Positions 48,803 through 58,039 of a stretch of DNA of 64,000 bases are shown here, piece by piece. The stretch is from Halorubrum xinjiangense. Its GTDB lineage: Archaea; Halobacteriota; Halobacteria; Halobacteriales; Haloferacaceae. The DNA is taken from assembly GCF_900102375.1 (NCBI RefSeq), contig NZ_FNBO01000006.1:1-64000 (forward strand). The letters run 5' to 3'. Position 1 is the first letter of the stretch. Every line of letters begins with the position of its first letter. The notes below the pieces were generated by a model. It ran no database searches. It was not told the DNA's origin and saw only the letters and a list, made by a program, of their open reading frames with translations. The translations under genes were made by a program, and so were the position numbers.

Positions 48803-50517
48803 GTCGGTCGGCGCGGCTCGCGACCGCCGCGCTCGCCCTCGTCGCGGTGACCGCGCTGCTCGTCGGCGTCTCGCTCGCCGGTGCCGCGGCCACGAGCGCG
48901 GGGACGGCGGACGGCGGCGACGCCGCGGCGCTCTCCGGAATCGACGGCCCGATCGCCGACGGCGTCGTCGCGCAGGCAGGCACCGAATCGGACCCGACTG
49001 ACAGACAGGTCCGCGGGTCGCCCGTGCTGGAACTCTTCGCCTCGCAGCGGTCGGTCCCGAGCGGCGCCGAGTCGACCGTCACGGTCGACATCGTCAACAC
49101 CGGGGAGATGACGATCGGCAACCAGCTCGACTCCCGGGTCACGACCGCGCGCGGGCTCACCCTCGAGATCGACGACGGCGGCGTGCCGATCGACGTCGAG
49201 GACGGCGAGATCCCGGTCGGCGACGTGCCGACCTCCGCGAGCCCGGTCTCCGTCCCGCTCGACGTGACCGTGCCCGACGACGTACCCGACGGGAGGTACG
49301 AGGTGGAGGCAACCGCTCGGTACCGGTACACCTTCGAGGTAATCCCCGAGTTCAACGACCACAAGGACCGGCGCGGCATCGACCGCTTCGACCTGACCAT
49401 CGTCGTCGACGACGGCGCGCGGTTCGCCGTGCTGGAGACCGACACCGACGCGCAGGTGGGTGGGGGTGGCGACGTGACCGTCACGATGGCGAACGTGGGC
49501 GACGAGACCGCCCGCGACGCGGTGGTCTCCGGGACCACGACCAGCCCGGGGGTCCGGCTCGGGTCCGGCGAGGGCGGCGGCCAGTCGTTCGTCGGCGACT
49601 GGGCGCCGGGTGAGAACCGGACGGTGACGTTCGACTCCTCGGTCGGCGAGTCGTTCGGCGAGGGCGCGTACGCGCTCTCCTCGACGGTCGACTACCGCGA
49701 TCCCGACGGCGTCGACGCGACCGCGGCGGCCGCGCGCGCCGGCGTCGTCCCGGTCCGCGAGCAGTCGTTCTCGCTCGACGGCGTCTCCGGCACGCTCGAG
49801 GTCGGGTACTCCGGGACGGTCACCGGCACCCTCACGAACGAGGGGCCGCTCGACGTCGAGGACGCGGTCCTCGTCGCCGACTCCGGCAGCAACCGGGTGA
49901 GCCTCGGCGAGAGCCGGTACGCGCTCCCGACGATCCCCGCCGGCGAGTCGGCGAACTTCACCTTCGACGCCGACGTGAGCGGGAGCGCCGACCCCGGCCC
50001 CCGGCAGTTCCGGTTCACGACGGAGTACGAGAGCGGCGACGCGACGCTCACGGTCGAGGAGACCCGTCGCGTCGAGGTGGCGCCCCGGCAGCCCGAGTTC
50101 GAACTCGCGGTCGAGAACGCCACGATCCCCGCCGGCGAGACGCGGCGGATCAACGCCACGATCACGAACCGGCGGCCGGAGACCCTCGCGTCGATCAACG
50201 CCGGCCTCTACGCCGACAGCCCGCTGACGGCGGTCAACGACGAGGCGTTCGTCGACGAGCTCGAACCCGGCGAGTCCGAGGATATCTGGTTCGAGGTGTC
50301 CGCCGCGGGGAGCGCGAGCGTCGAGGACCACCCGATCGAGATCGACTTCCGGTACGACGACGAGCGGGGCAACGACCGCATCTCGGACGTCACACAGGTC
50401 CCGGTGTCGGTGACCGCGCCCGTCGACGACGGCGGCACGCCGACCGGGCTGATCGCCGTCGGCGTTCTCCTGGTCGTCGCCGCGGTCGGCGGCGCCGTCT
50501 GGTACCGACGGCGGTGA
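48799..50517 (+). CDS. CARDB/S-layer-like surface protein with C-terminal membrane anchor
   Basis: The 572-residue protein has an N-terminal signal-like helix (about 5-30), then four or so immunoglobulin-like (CARDB, COG1361-type) modules with N-T-G-E-M-T, N-V-G-D-E-T, N-E-G-P-L-D and N-R-R-P-E-T turns, and ends with a helix and W-Y-R-R-R stop-transfer. Most of it would therefore lie outside the cell. COG1361-type proteins are often encoded directly upstream of MMPL exporters in haloarchaea, as here, and may act as the extracytoplasmic partner. It lies behind a TetR-type operator and overlaps a 27-codon ORF. Confidence 0.86.
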   Translation: MSRSARLATAALALVAVTALLVGVSLAGAAATSAGTADGGDAAALSGIDGPIADGVVAQAGTESDPTDRQVRGSPVLELFASQRSVPSGAESTVTVDIVNTGEMTIGNQLDSRVTTARGLTLEIDDGGVPIDVEDGEIPVGDVPTSASPVSVPLDVTVPDDVPDGRYEVEATARYRYTFEVIPEFNDHKDRRGIDRFDLTIVVDDGARFAVLETDTDAQVGGGGDVTVTMANVGDETARDAVVSGTTTSPGVRLGSGEGGGQSFVGDWAPGENRTVTFDSSVGESFGEGAYALSSTVDYRDPDGVDATAAAARAGVVPVREQSFSLDGVSGTLEVGYSGTVTGTLTNEGPLDVEDAVLVADSGSNRVSLGESRYALPTIPAGESANFTFDADVSGSADPGPRQFRFTTEYESGDATLTVEETRRVEVAPRQPEFELAVENATIPAGETRRINATITNRRPETLASINAGLYADSPLTAVNDEAFVDELEPGESEDIWFEVSAAGSASVEDHPIEIDFRYDDERGNDRISDVTQVPVSVTAPVDDGGTPTGLIAVGVLLVVAAVGGAVWYRRR

Positions 50518-50521
50518 TCCG

Positions 50522-50581
50522 ATGAGCGGACACGCCACCGAACGCCGAGCGAGCACGCGCCGGACAGCGGGGCACCGGTGA
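50522..50581 (+). CDS. Candidate 19-codon ORF between the surface protein and the exporter
   Basis: An ATG four bases after the stop of the surface-protein gene opens a 19-codon Arg-rich frame (M-S-G-H-A-T-E-R-R) whose TGA overlaps the GTG start of the exporter (GTGA). With the similar ORF at 48719-48802 it suggests a chain of termination-reinitiation. It may also be chance. Confidence 0.3.
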   Translation: MSGHATERRASTRRTAGHR

Positions 50582-53076
50582 CCGCGGCCGACCGGCTGAT
50601 AGAGGAGATCGACCGCGTCGTCACGGAGCGCCCGCTGGCGGTCCTGGCGATCTTCCTCCTCGTCACCGTCGCGTTCGCCGGGGGACTGACCGGCATCGAG
50701 ACGAGCGCGGGCGCGGACCAGTTCACGCAGGACATTCCCGCACAGCAGGCGCTCGACGACATCGACGAGGAGTTCGAGACGTCGATCGGCGGCTCCGCGA
50801 CGTCGGCGCAGGTGATCGTCTCCGACGATAACGTCCTCTCCCGCGACGCCTTGGTCCGGACGCTGGAGACCCAACATCGGCTGGAGTCGCGCTCGACGCT
50901 CCGGGTCGCGTCGACGTCGAGCCACGCGGACGCGATCGCGCGGCAACTGGACCCGGACGCGGCGGACGCGGGAGAGCGCCGCGACGCCGTGGCCGAGGCG
51001 ACGCCGGCCGAACTGCGGGCGGCGATCGACGACGCCGACGAGACGGGGGCGATCGCGTCGCAGGTGTCCGTCGACTACAACCCCACTGCCCAGGCGGCGG
51101 ACACCGCCATCGTGGGGATCACCTACGACCTACCGGACGCGGCGACGACGGCGCGGGTGACTGAGCTCCAGACGCGCAGCGTCGGCGTCGTCGACTCGGT
51201 GCCGGGGAACGAGGCGGGCGAGAACGCGATCCTCTTCGGCGACGGCGTCCTCCAGTCGGAGATCACCGCGCTGCTGACGGACACCGCGATCATCGTCTTT
51301 CCGGCGGCGCTCATTCTGATCGTCGGCTTCCTGATCTTCGCCTACCGCGACCCGATCGACATGGCGATCGGCATCTCCGCGCTGCTCATCTCGCTCCTCT
51401 GGACGTTCGGGTTCATGGGGTACGCCGGGATCCCCTTCTCCGACTCGCTGGTGACGGTCTTCCCGCTCCTGCTCGCGGTCGGGATCGACTTCGGGATCCA
51501 CATCGTCAACCGCTACCGCGAGGAGCGGGCGACCGGGACCGGGATCGAGCGGTCGATGCGGACCACCACCGACCAGCTGCTCATCGCCTTCCTGCTCGTG
51601 ACGATCACCACGGTGTTCGGGCTCGTCTCCAACGTGGTGAGCCCCTTCGATCCCAACCGCGACTTCGGGATCGTCGCGGCCGCCGGGATCACGTTCACGC
51701 TGCTGGTCTTCGGCGTCTACCTCCCGGCCGCGAAGGTGCTCGCCGACCGGTGGCGCGAGCGCCTCCCGATCCCCGAGTTCGGAACGACCGCGCTCGGCTC
51801 CGGCGGCTCGCGGCTCGCCCGGGTCCTCCACGTGGGCGTCGACCTCTCGCGGATCGCCCCCGTCGCGGTGGTCGCTCTCCTCCTCGTCGGCGGCGCGGTC
51901 GGCGGCGCCTACGGCACCGGCGTGAACACGGAGTTCTCGGAGGAGGCGTTCTTTCCGGACGAGGAGCGACTGGAGACGTACGCGGACCTCCCGGAGCCGT
52001 TCGCGCCGACGGAGTACACGTTCCTCGACGTGTTGACCCTCTTCGAGGAGGAGTTCGAACAGGACTTCGTGGGATCGGTGACGCTGTACGTCGACCAGTC
52101 GGTCAGAGACGACGACGCCTTGGAGCTGATCGACCGGACGACGCGGAACCCGCCGGACACCTTCGCGACGACCGACGAGCGCCGCGCGCAGGCGACGAGC
52201 ATCGTTACGGTGATCGAGGATCGTGCGGAGCGGGACCCCGAGTTCGCCGCGCTCGTCGAGCGCAACGACCGCCTCGGCAACGGCGTTCCCGACCGGAACG
52301 TCGACGAGGTGTACGACGCGCTCTTGGACTCCTCCGCGGAGGGGCAAGCGCGCGGGTACGTGGCGGCCGACCGCGGCAGCGCGCGCATCGACTACACGAT
52401 CGAGCCGGGCGTCGACAACTCGGAGGCGGTCGCGGACGTGCGCGACCTCGCCGAGCGCACCCCGCTCGAAGCCGTGCCGACCGGCGACCTCGTCGTCAAC
52501 GAGGCCGTGATCGACCTGTTGACCGAGTCGGCGATCCGGAGCCTCTTCGCCGCCTTCGGGCTCACAGCGCTGTTCTTGGCGCTGTCGTACGCGTACCTCG
52601 AGGGGAAGGCCGTCTACGGCCTCTTGAACCTCGTTCCCGTCCTCGTCACGGTCGGGCTGCTCGTCGGGTCGATGCGGCTGTTCGACATCCCGTTGACGCC
52701 GATCAACGCGCCGATCCTCTCCGTCTCGATCGGGCTCGGCGTCGACTACACCGTCCACTTCGTCCACCGCTTCGTCGACGAGTACAAGGCGGGCCTGCCG
52801 ATCGACGAGGCGCTCGACGTCACCATCGCCGGGACGGGCGGGGCGCTCACCGGCAGCATGCTCACCACGGTCTCCGGGCTCGGCGTCCTGTGGCTCGCCG
52901 TGATCCCCCTGCTCCGCGACTTCGGCATCCTGCTCGCGCTGGGCGTGTTCTACGCGTACCTCTGTTCGATCCTGCTCGTCCCGTCGCTCGTCGTCGTGTG
53001 GGACCGGTACGGCGCGCGCGTCGGCCTCGGCCTCGACGGTGGGCTCCGCGGCTCGGACACCGAGGCCCGACGTTGA
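50578..53076 (+). CDS. RND-family exporter of the MMPL/SSD type
   Basis: The 832-residue protein has two repeats, each with one helix, a large extracytoplasmic domain (about 35-225 and 430-640) and five or six further helices. The second helical group of each repeat carries V-G-I-D-F-G-I-H-I-V-N-R and L-G-V-D-Y-T-V-H-F-V-H-R, the D-(F/Y) motif of proton-coupled MMPL/HpnN and patched-like transporters. It probably exports lipids or hydrophobic compounds. GTG start overlaps a tiny upstream ORF. Co-transcription with the surface protein and control by the divergent TetR are likely. Confidence 0.92.
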   Translation: MTAADRLIEEIDRVVTERPLAVLAIFLLVTVAFAGGLTGIETSAGADQFTQDIPAQQALDDIDEEFETSIGGSATSAQVIVSDDNVLSRDALVRTLETQHRLESRSTLRVASTSSHADAIARQLDPDAADAGERRDAVAEATPAELRAAIDDADETGAIASQVSVDYNPTAQAADTAIVGITYDLPDAATTARVTELQTRSVGVVDSVPGNEAGENAILFGDGVLQSEITALLTDTAIIVFPAALILIVGFLIFAYRDPIDMAIGISALLISLLWTFGFMGYAGIPFSDSLVTVFPLLLAVGIDFGIHIVNRYREERATGTGIERSMRTTTDQLLIAFLLVTITTVFGLVSNVVSPFDPNRDFGIVAAAGITFTLLVFGVYLPAAKVLADRWRERLPIPEFGTTALGSGGSRLARVLHVGVDLSRIAPVAVVALLLVGGAVGGAYGTGVNTEFSEEAFFPDEERLETYADLPEPFAPTEYTFLDVLTLFEEEFEQDFVGSVTLYVDQSVRDDDALELIDRTTRNPPDTFATTDERRAQATSIVTVIEDRAERDPEFAALVERNDRLGNGVPDRNVDEVYDALLDSSAEGQARGYVAADRGSARIDYTIEPGVDNSEAVADVRDLAERTPLEAVPTGDLVVNEAVIDLLTESAIRSLFAAFGLTALFLALSYAYLEGKAVYGLLNLVPVLVTVGLLVGSMRLFDIPLTPINAPILSVSIGLGVDYTVHFVHRFVDEYKAGLPIDEALDVTIAGTGGALTGSMLTTVSGLGVLWLAVIPLLRDFGILLALGVFYAYLCSILLVPSLVVVWDRYGARVGLGLDGGLRGSDTEARR

Positions 53077-53122
53077 GAGCGGGGGACCTTCGACGAGCGG
53101 ACGGACGCAGAAACGGACGAGT

Positions 53123-53578
53123 TCAGCCGACGACGCCGACGACCAGCTGGACGGTGACGAGGACGAGGAACGCGGCGCCGGTCGCTAAGGTCCCGGCGGC
53201 GACGCCGTGGGCGTTACCGAGTCCGCGGCTCCGCGTCGCAAAGTAGGCGCCGAGGAAGACGAAGCCGACGAGGAGCAGGCCGACGACCAGGTACGCGACG
53301 TTCACCAGCGTCCCGGCGAGCCCTTCCGGGATCCCGAAGCTCCCGACGCCGAGGAGGATGCTCCCGCCGACGAGGACGGTGATGCCGACGAACGAGACCG
53401 CCCACACGACCGGCGTTCGGGCGACCTCGCCGAGGGCCCCGACGATCGCCTCGTAGCGCCCGCCCGCCTCGTCGTCGCCGGGAGCGACCCGCTTCGCCCC
53501 GATCTCGGCGACCGCGACGAACGTGGCGACGACGAGGAGCCCCATCAGCCCCGTACTCAAGAGGGTGAGTGATGTCAT
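53123..53578 (-). CDS. Four-helix membrane protein near the oxidase genes
   Basis: The 151-residue protein has hydrophobic helices at about 8-25, 55-78, 85-108 and 122-148 separated by a charged cytosolic loop (K-R-V-A-P-G-D-D-E-A-G-G-R-Y). It is divergent from coxB across the repeat-bearing gap. No family motif is recognised; proximity to the oxidase genes suggests but does not show an assembly or accessory role. Confidence 0.7.
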   Translation of the reverse strand: MTSLTLLSTGLMGLLVVATFVAVAEIGAKRVAPGDDEAGGRYEAIVGALGEVARTPVVWAVSFVGITVLVGGSILLGVGSFGIPEGLAGTLVNVAYLVVGLLLVGFVFLGAYFATRSRGLGNAHGVAAGTLATGAAFLVLVTVQLVVGVVG

Positions 53579-53733
53579 GGATATCCGTTGTTATGGCGTC
53601 CGTTCGCGCGTACAAATACCCTTCGACGCGTCCGCTTCGGCTCGTCGGTGCTCCCGGCGCACCCGCGCCGACGGACGAATCCGCGGATTCGGTTTGGGGA
53701 ATGAGAGACGTCGCGGGGTTCGATTGGAAGACG

Positions 53734-53875
53734 GGTACCGCCGCGAGGAACGCTCCCGGAGGCGGGTGCCGCCGCGGGGCACGCTCCGGCAAGCGGTCCG
53801 CGTCGCGAGGCACGCTCCGGGAGGCGGTCCGCGTCGCGAGGCACGCTCCGGGAGGCGGTCCGCGCCGCGTTCGGA
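53734..53875. repeat. 30-31-base tandem repeats upstream of coxB
   Basis: Units starting at 53734, 53765, 53795, 53826 and 53857 share the core GGTCCGCGTCGCGAGGCACG and continue CTCCGGGAGGC; copies 3 and 4 are identical over almost the full 31 bases, copies 1 and 2 are diverged, and copy 5 is partial. The GC-rich array lies in a 395-base gap without a supportable gene; minus-strand frames through it are low-complexity Arg/Pro/Ala. There are no unique spacers, so it is not CRISPR. Confidence 0.8.
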
Positions 53876-53973
53876 CGGCCATCTCGACGCCTCGACGGCC
53901 CCTTTCCCCCGCCCCGCTACACAAGAGATAAGTGTACCATCGCCAAGGGAGTTACAAGAGCAGACAGACGAAC

Positions 53974-54750
53974 ATGATAGACCCAGTTATCCTACAACAG
54001 GGGGGCGACTGGCGCGCACAGGCGGAGGTCTTCGACGAGATCTTCTTCGTCTTCCTCGCGCTCGGTACCCTCGTCGGCACCATCGTCGTGGCGTACACGC
54101 TGTGGAACGTGTACAAGTACCGCGACGACGGGAACCGGTCGGACGAGGAGTTCGACGCACCGGTCGTCGGCGAGCTCCCAACGGGACAGGGCGGTCCGAA
54201 AGCGAAGAAGCTCTTCCTCTCGTTCGGGTTGAGCGCGATCGTCGTCATCAGCCTCGTCGTGTACGCGTACGGGCTGCTCCTCTACGTCGAGCAGGGCCCG
54301 GACACGGACGGTGAGGGCGACATCGAGATCATGGTCGAAGGCTACCAGTACGGCTGGGACTACGAGTACCCGAACGGCCACACCGAAACGGGCGAACTGA
54401 TCGTGCCGGCCGACCAGCGGATCGACCTCAACATCACGTCGAGGGACGTCTGGCACAACTTCGGTTCATCAGACTTACGGATAAAATCCGACGCGATCCC
54501 CGGAGACTACAACGAGAACTGGTTCTTGGTGAGCTCCGAGGACGTCGAGGCGCAAGGCGGGGAGGCGACCTACCGCGTCGAGTGCTTCGAGCTGTGCGGT
54601 GCGGGCCACTCCGCCATGAAGGGCCAGGTAACCGTCATTCCGCAAGACGAGTGGGAAGAGTGGTACGCTAACACAGGCAACAGCTCCGAGAGCGCCAGCA
54701 TCCAGGCCTCCGGGCTCGAAGCCGCGGCGCAGAGCGGGGTGAGCGCATGA
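53974..54750 (+). CDS. coxB: Cytochrome c oxidase subunit II (CuA protein)
   Basis: The 258-residue protein has two N-terminal transmembrane helices (about 25-45 and 80-102) and an external cupredoxin domain. The CuA ligands are all present: His161 (D-V-W-H-N-F), Cys204, Cys208 and His212 in C-F-E-L-C-G-A-G-H, and Met215. It takes electrons from a soluble donor such as a halocyanin and passes them to heme a in subunit I. Its stop overlaps the start of the subunit I/III fusion (ATGA). The region just upstream has an inverted repeat TACAC-n9-GTGTA (53918-53936) around a GAGATAAG element. Confidence 0.96.
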   Translation: MIDPVILQQGGDWRAQAEVFDEIFFVFLALGTLVGTIVVAYTLWNVYKYRDDGNRSDEEFDAPVVGELPTGQGGPKAKKLFLSFGLSAIVVISLVVYAYGLLLYVEQGPDTDGEGDIEIMVEGYQYGWDYEYPNGHTETGELIVPADQRIDLNITSRDVWHNFGSSDLRIKSDAIPGDYNENWFLVSSEDVEAQGGEATYRVECFELCGAGHSAMKGQVTVIPQDEWEEWYANTGNSSESASIQASGLEAAAQSGVSA

Positions 54751-57245
54751 GCGGACTCCCGCCGACGACCTCCGTGAAGCGCTGGTTCGTCACGACCAAC
54801 CACAAGGACGTCGGTATCCTGTACACGATTACGGCGCTGTTCTTCCTGCTGTTCGGCGGCGTGATGGCGCTGCTCATCCGCCTCCAGCTGTGGGACCCGA
54901 CGAGCCAGATCCTCTCCGGACTGGCGTACAACGAGGCCGTCACCGCCCACGGGCTGATAATGGTGTTCTGGTTCCTCTCGCCGTTCGCGTTCGGCTTCGC
55001 GAACTACTTCGTCCCGCTTCAGATCGGCGCGGACGACCTCGCGTTCCCGCGGCTCAACGCCTTATCCTACTGGCTCTACCTCGGTTCGGGTCTCCTGCTC
55101 GCGGTCAGCTTCTTCCAGGGCGGGACGCTCTCCGCGGGGTGGACGATATACGCCCCGCTCAACGTGCCGATGTACACGCCGAGCATCGGGTCGACCGGTG
55201 CGGTGCTCGCGCTCGCGATGTTCGTCACCGGCACCACGGCGTCGACGGTGAACTTCCTCACGTCCATCCATCACTCCCGGGCCGAAGGGATGGGGATCAT
55301 GGACATGCCGATGTTCACCTGGTCGATGCTCGCGACCGTGTGGATGATGCTGTTCGCGTTCGCCGCGCTGCTTGCGGTCGGGCTGATCCTCGCGGCCGAT
55401 CGCGTCCTCGGGAGCGTCTACTTCTCGGCGACCGAAGGCGGCTCCCTCCTGTGGGGGCACCTGTTCTGGTTCTTCGGCCACCCGGAGGTGTACATCGTCT
55501 TCTTCCCGGCGCTCGGCGTCATGCTGGAGCTGTTCCAGACGTTCTCCGGGCGTCGCCTCGTCGGTCGGAAGTGGGTGATCATCTCCATCTGTCTGATCTC
55601 CGTCCAGTCGTTCCTCGTGTGGATGCACCACATGTTCCTGACGACGATCAACCTGGAGATCAAGACGCTGATGATGGCGACGACCATCGGGATCTCACTT
55701 CCCTTCGACCTGGTCGTCTTCTCGCTGATCTACACGCTGATCAAGGGGCGGATCCAGTTCACGACGCCGTTCCTGTTCGCGTTCGGCGCGCTGCTGCTGT
55801 TCATCCTCGGCGGCATCACCGGGGTGTTCCTCGGCGCTATCGTGCTCGACTACGAGTTCCGCGGCACCTACTGGGTGGTCGCGCACTTCCACTACGTGAT
55901 GTTCGGTGGCGCGACGGCGCTGTTCGGCGGGGCCTACTACTGGTTCCCGAAGATAACGGGGAAGATGTACGACGAGTTCCTCGGGAAGCTCCACTTCGTG
56001 GTGTTCTTCCTCGGGTTCAACGCCGTCTACTTCTCGATGTTCCTCGGCTGGGAGACCCCCCGCCGGGTGTTCGAGTACAACCCCGAGTTCCAGATATACC
56101 ACCAGTTCGGGACGATCGGGGCGTTCGTGCTCGGGCTTTCGTTCTTCATCATGTTCTACAACTTCGCGAAGTCCTACGTCTCCGGCGAGCCCGCCGGCGA
56201 CAACCCGTGGGACTACTCGCGGACCGCGGAGTGGGCGGTCTCCTCGCCCCCGCCGCTTGAGAACTGGCCGAACCGGCCGTCGTACGCCTCCGGGAAACTG
56301 GAGTTCGTGAAAGACTACGTGCCGGACGGCGGGCCCGCGATGAAGACCGACGACAACGGCGACGTCGCCACCGACGGCGGCGACAGCCACTCGGCGCACA
56401 TCTCCGAGTACCCGTACTGGGACAAGCACGCGAGCCACGCCAGTATCTGGCCGTTCGCGCTCTCGCTGGCGCTCGGCGTCACGCTGTTCGGCTTCTCCGG
56501 GTTCGCCGACGCGGTCACCGTCGAACTGGGTGAGACGGCGCTCCAGAGCGACGTCGTCATCTCCAACGCGCTCTACCCGATCGCGATTGTGGCCGGAATG
56601 CTCGGGCTCCTCTACACCGGCGTGAAGTGGGGCTTAGAGGACTTCTACGCGCCTCCGTCCGAGTTCGCCGAGCGCTGGCCGTTCAACGGCGTCGAGAAGG
56701 TGAAGCTGGGGATGTGGTTCTTCCTCGCCTCCGACGTCATCGTCTTCGGCGCGTTCCTCTCGGCGGCCATCTTCGTCCGCTACAACGCGGGCTGGATGAC
56801 TTGGTCGCCGCTGACGGAGTCGCTACCGGGGCTTATCAACACGTTCGTGTTGATCACGTCCTCGTTCACCGTGATCTTAGCGCTGGTCGCGGCCCGCCGC
56901 AAGAGCCGGCAGGGGCTGCTGGCGACGCTCGGGGCGACCATCCTGCTCGGGTTCACGTTCATGGCGATCAAGCTGTGGGAGTGGAACCACGAGATCTTCG
57001 ACCGCGGCGTGACAATCTCCGCGAACGCCCACGGCGATCCGATCCAGGCGTCGATCTACTACGTCACGACCGGGCTCCACGGGATCCACGTGCTGCTCGG
57101 CTTGGTGATCGCCATCTTCCTGTTCGTCCGGGCGTACCAGGGCCACTACCTCGACGACGAGCGGCCGATCGAGTACTTCGGCCTCTACTGGCACTTCGTG
57201 GACATCGTCTGGGTGTTCATCTTCCCGCTGTTCTACCTCTTCTGA
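54747..57245 (+). CDS. coxAC: Cytochrome c oxidase subunits I and III as one polypeptide
   Basis: The 832-residue protein fuses COX1 (about 1-520, twelve helices) to COX3 (about 610-832, including L-H-G-I-H-V-L-L-G and Y-W-H-F-V-D-I-V-W). COX1 ligands are intact: His68 (heme a), His245 in G-H-P-E-V-Y with cross-link partner Tyr249, His294-His295 (CuB), and His380/His382 (heme a3 and heme a). The linker (about 485-560) is acidic and His-rich. It is the heme-copper core that reduces oxygen and pumps protons. The four-base overlap with coxB ensures co-translation. Confidence 0.96.
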   Translation: MSGLPPTTSVKRWFVTTNHKDVGILYTITALFFLLFGGVMALLIRLQLWDPTSQILSGLAYNEAVTAHGLIMVFWFLSPFAFGFANYFVPLQIGADDLAFPRLNALSYWLYLGSGLLLAVSFFQGGTLSAGWTIYAPLNVPMYTPSIGSTGAVLALAMFVTGTTASTVNFLTSIHHSRAEGMGIMDMPMFTWSMLATVWMMLFAFAALLAVGLILAADRVLGSVYFSATEGGSLLWGHLFWFFGHPEVYIVFFPALGVMLELFQTFSGRRLVGRKWVIISICLISVQSFLVWMHHMFLTTINLEIKTLMMATTIGISLPFDLVVFSLIYTLIKGRIQFTTPFLFAFGALLLFILGGITGVFLGAIVLDYEFRGTYWVVAHFHYVMFGGATALFGGAYYWFPKITGKMYDEFLGKLHFVVFFLGFNAVYFSMFLGWETPRRVFEYNPEFQIYHQFGTIGAFVLGLSFFIMFYNFAKSYVSGEPAGDNPWDYSRTAEWAVSSPPPLENWPNRPSYASGKLEFVKDYVPDGGPAMKTDDNGDVATDGGDSHSAHISEYPYWDKHASHASIWPFALSLALGVTLFGFSGFADAVTVELGETALQSDVVISNALYPIAIVAGMLGLLYTGVKWGLEDFYAPPSEFAERWPFNGVEKVKLGMWFFLASDVIVFGAFLSAAIFVRYNAGWMTWSPLTESLPGLINTFVLITSSFTVILALVAARRKSRQGLLATLGATILLGFTFMAIKLWEWNHEIFDRGVTISANAHGDPIQASIYYVTTGLHGIHVLLGLVIAIFLFVRAYQGHYLDDERPIEYFGLYWHFVDIVWVFIFPLFYLF

Positions 57246-57281
57246 GGCGGCTCGCGGTACGGTTTTTTCGCCTTCGTCACC

Positions 57282-57761
57282 TCACGCGCCGTCGGCATCG
57301 CCCAGCGGCTCCGCACACCACTGACAGAAGTCGACCGCGGGGTCCGTCTCCTTGCCGCACGCCGGACAGCGCACCGTCCCGTCTCCGGCCGTCGTCTCCG
57401 CGGAGGCCGCGGTCGTCGTATTCGCGGTCCCGTCGTCAGTCGAGTCCGTGGCGTCCGTCGCGCCCGTCTCGCCGCGTTCCCGCTCGTACGCCCGGTTGTT
57501 TCGGAGCGCGACGACGTAGGCGTCGATCACGCTGGCGCCGACGACAGCGGCGGCGGGCGCGACCTCTCGGACCGCCGGCGGGTCGCCGGCGAACGCGCCG
57601 GAGATGGCGGACTCGGGGACGAACGCGACCACGGCCGCGGTGACGGCCAGGTACCAGCCGAGCGCGCGGGCCCATCGGCGGAGGTACGCGTGGCCCAGCC
57701 CGGAGACGACGAGCGCGAGCAGGGCGGCGAGCCAGGGTCGCCGGCGACTGCGTTCAGTCAT
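57282..57761 (-). CDS. Membrane protein with C-terminal zinc ribbon
   Basis: The 159-residue protein has helices at about 10-27, 32-50 and 68-86, a Thr/Ala/Asp-rich linker, and a C-terminal four-cysteine ribbon C-P-A-C ... C-Q-W-C of the zinc-ribbon type. The N-terminal part (L-V-S-G-L-G-H-A-Y-L-R-R-W-A-R-A) resembles the short hydrophobic domain seen in several haloarchaeal zinc-ribbon membrane proteins. Function unknown. It converges on the coxAC gene. Confidence 0.8.
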   Translation of the reverse strand: MTERSRRRPWLAALLALVVSGLGHAYLRRWARALGWYLAVTAAVVAFVPESAISGAFAGDPPAVREVAPAAAVVGASVIDAYVVALRNNRAYERERGETGATDATDSTDDGTANTTTAASAETTAGDGTVRCPACGKETDPAVDFCQWCAEPLGDADGA

Positions 57762-57839
57762 GCGCGGCCGTACGACCTCCCGGCCCGAGAAGCTACCCCC
57801 TCTCGGAGCGTTTATGTGGCGGACGCGCCGAACTCGGGT

Positions 57840-57980
57840 ATGTTCGGCGTTCCGCTCGGCGAGTTCCTCTCCGGAGTCGCGGTCGCGATGTTCGGCGTCG
57901 GGACTTGGGGGATCGGCCTCGGGGTCGCGTACCTCCTGTACCGCCGGTGGCGCGGCGACGGTCCCCGCGACGACGACTGA
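57840..57980 (+). CDS. 46-residue single-helix membrane protein
   Basis: The short ORF encodes M-F-G-V-P-L-G-E-F-L-S-G-V-A-V-A-M-F, one helix to about residue 33, and a basic then acidic end (Y-R-R-W-R-G-D-G-P-R-D-D-D). The ATG has a GTTTATG element (57810-57816) about 27 bases upstream, a good leaderless promoter, which is the main support. It is followed 59 bases later by the epimerase gene. No family is recognised. Confidence 0.65.
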   Translation: MFGVPLGEFLSGVAVAMFGVGTWGIGLGVAYLLYRRWRGDGPRDDD

Positions 57981-58039
57981 GCCGGCCCGTCGCGTTCCGG
58001 TTCGGCCACGCTTTTCACCTCGCTCGACCGATCCCGGGT

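Noticed and set aside
53734-53875. The repeats upstream of coxB as a CRISPR array
   Set aside because: Units are directly adjacent with no unique spacers, and no cas gene is present.
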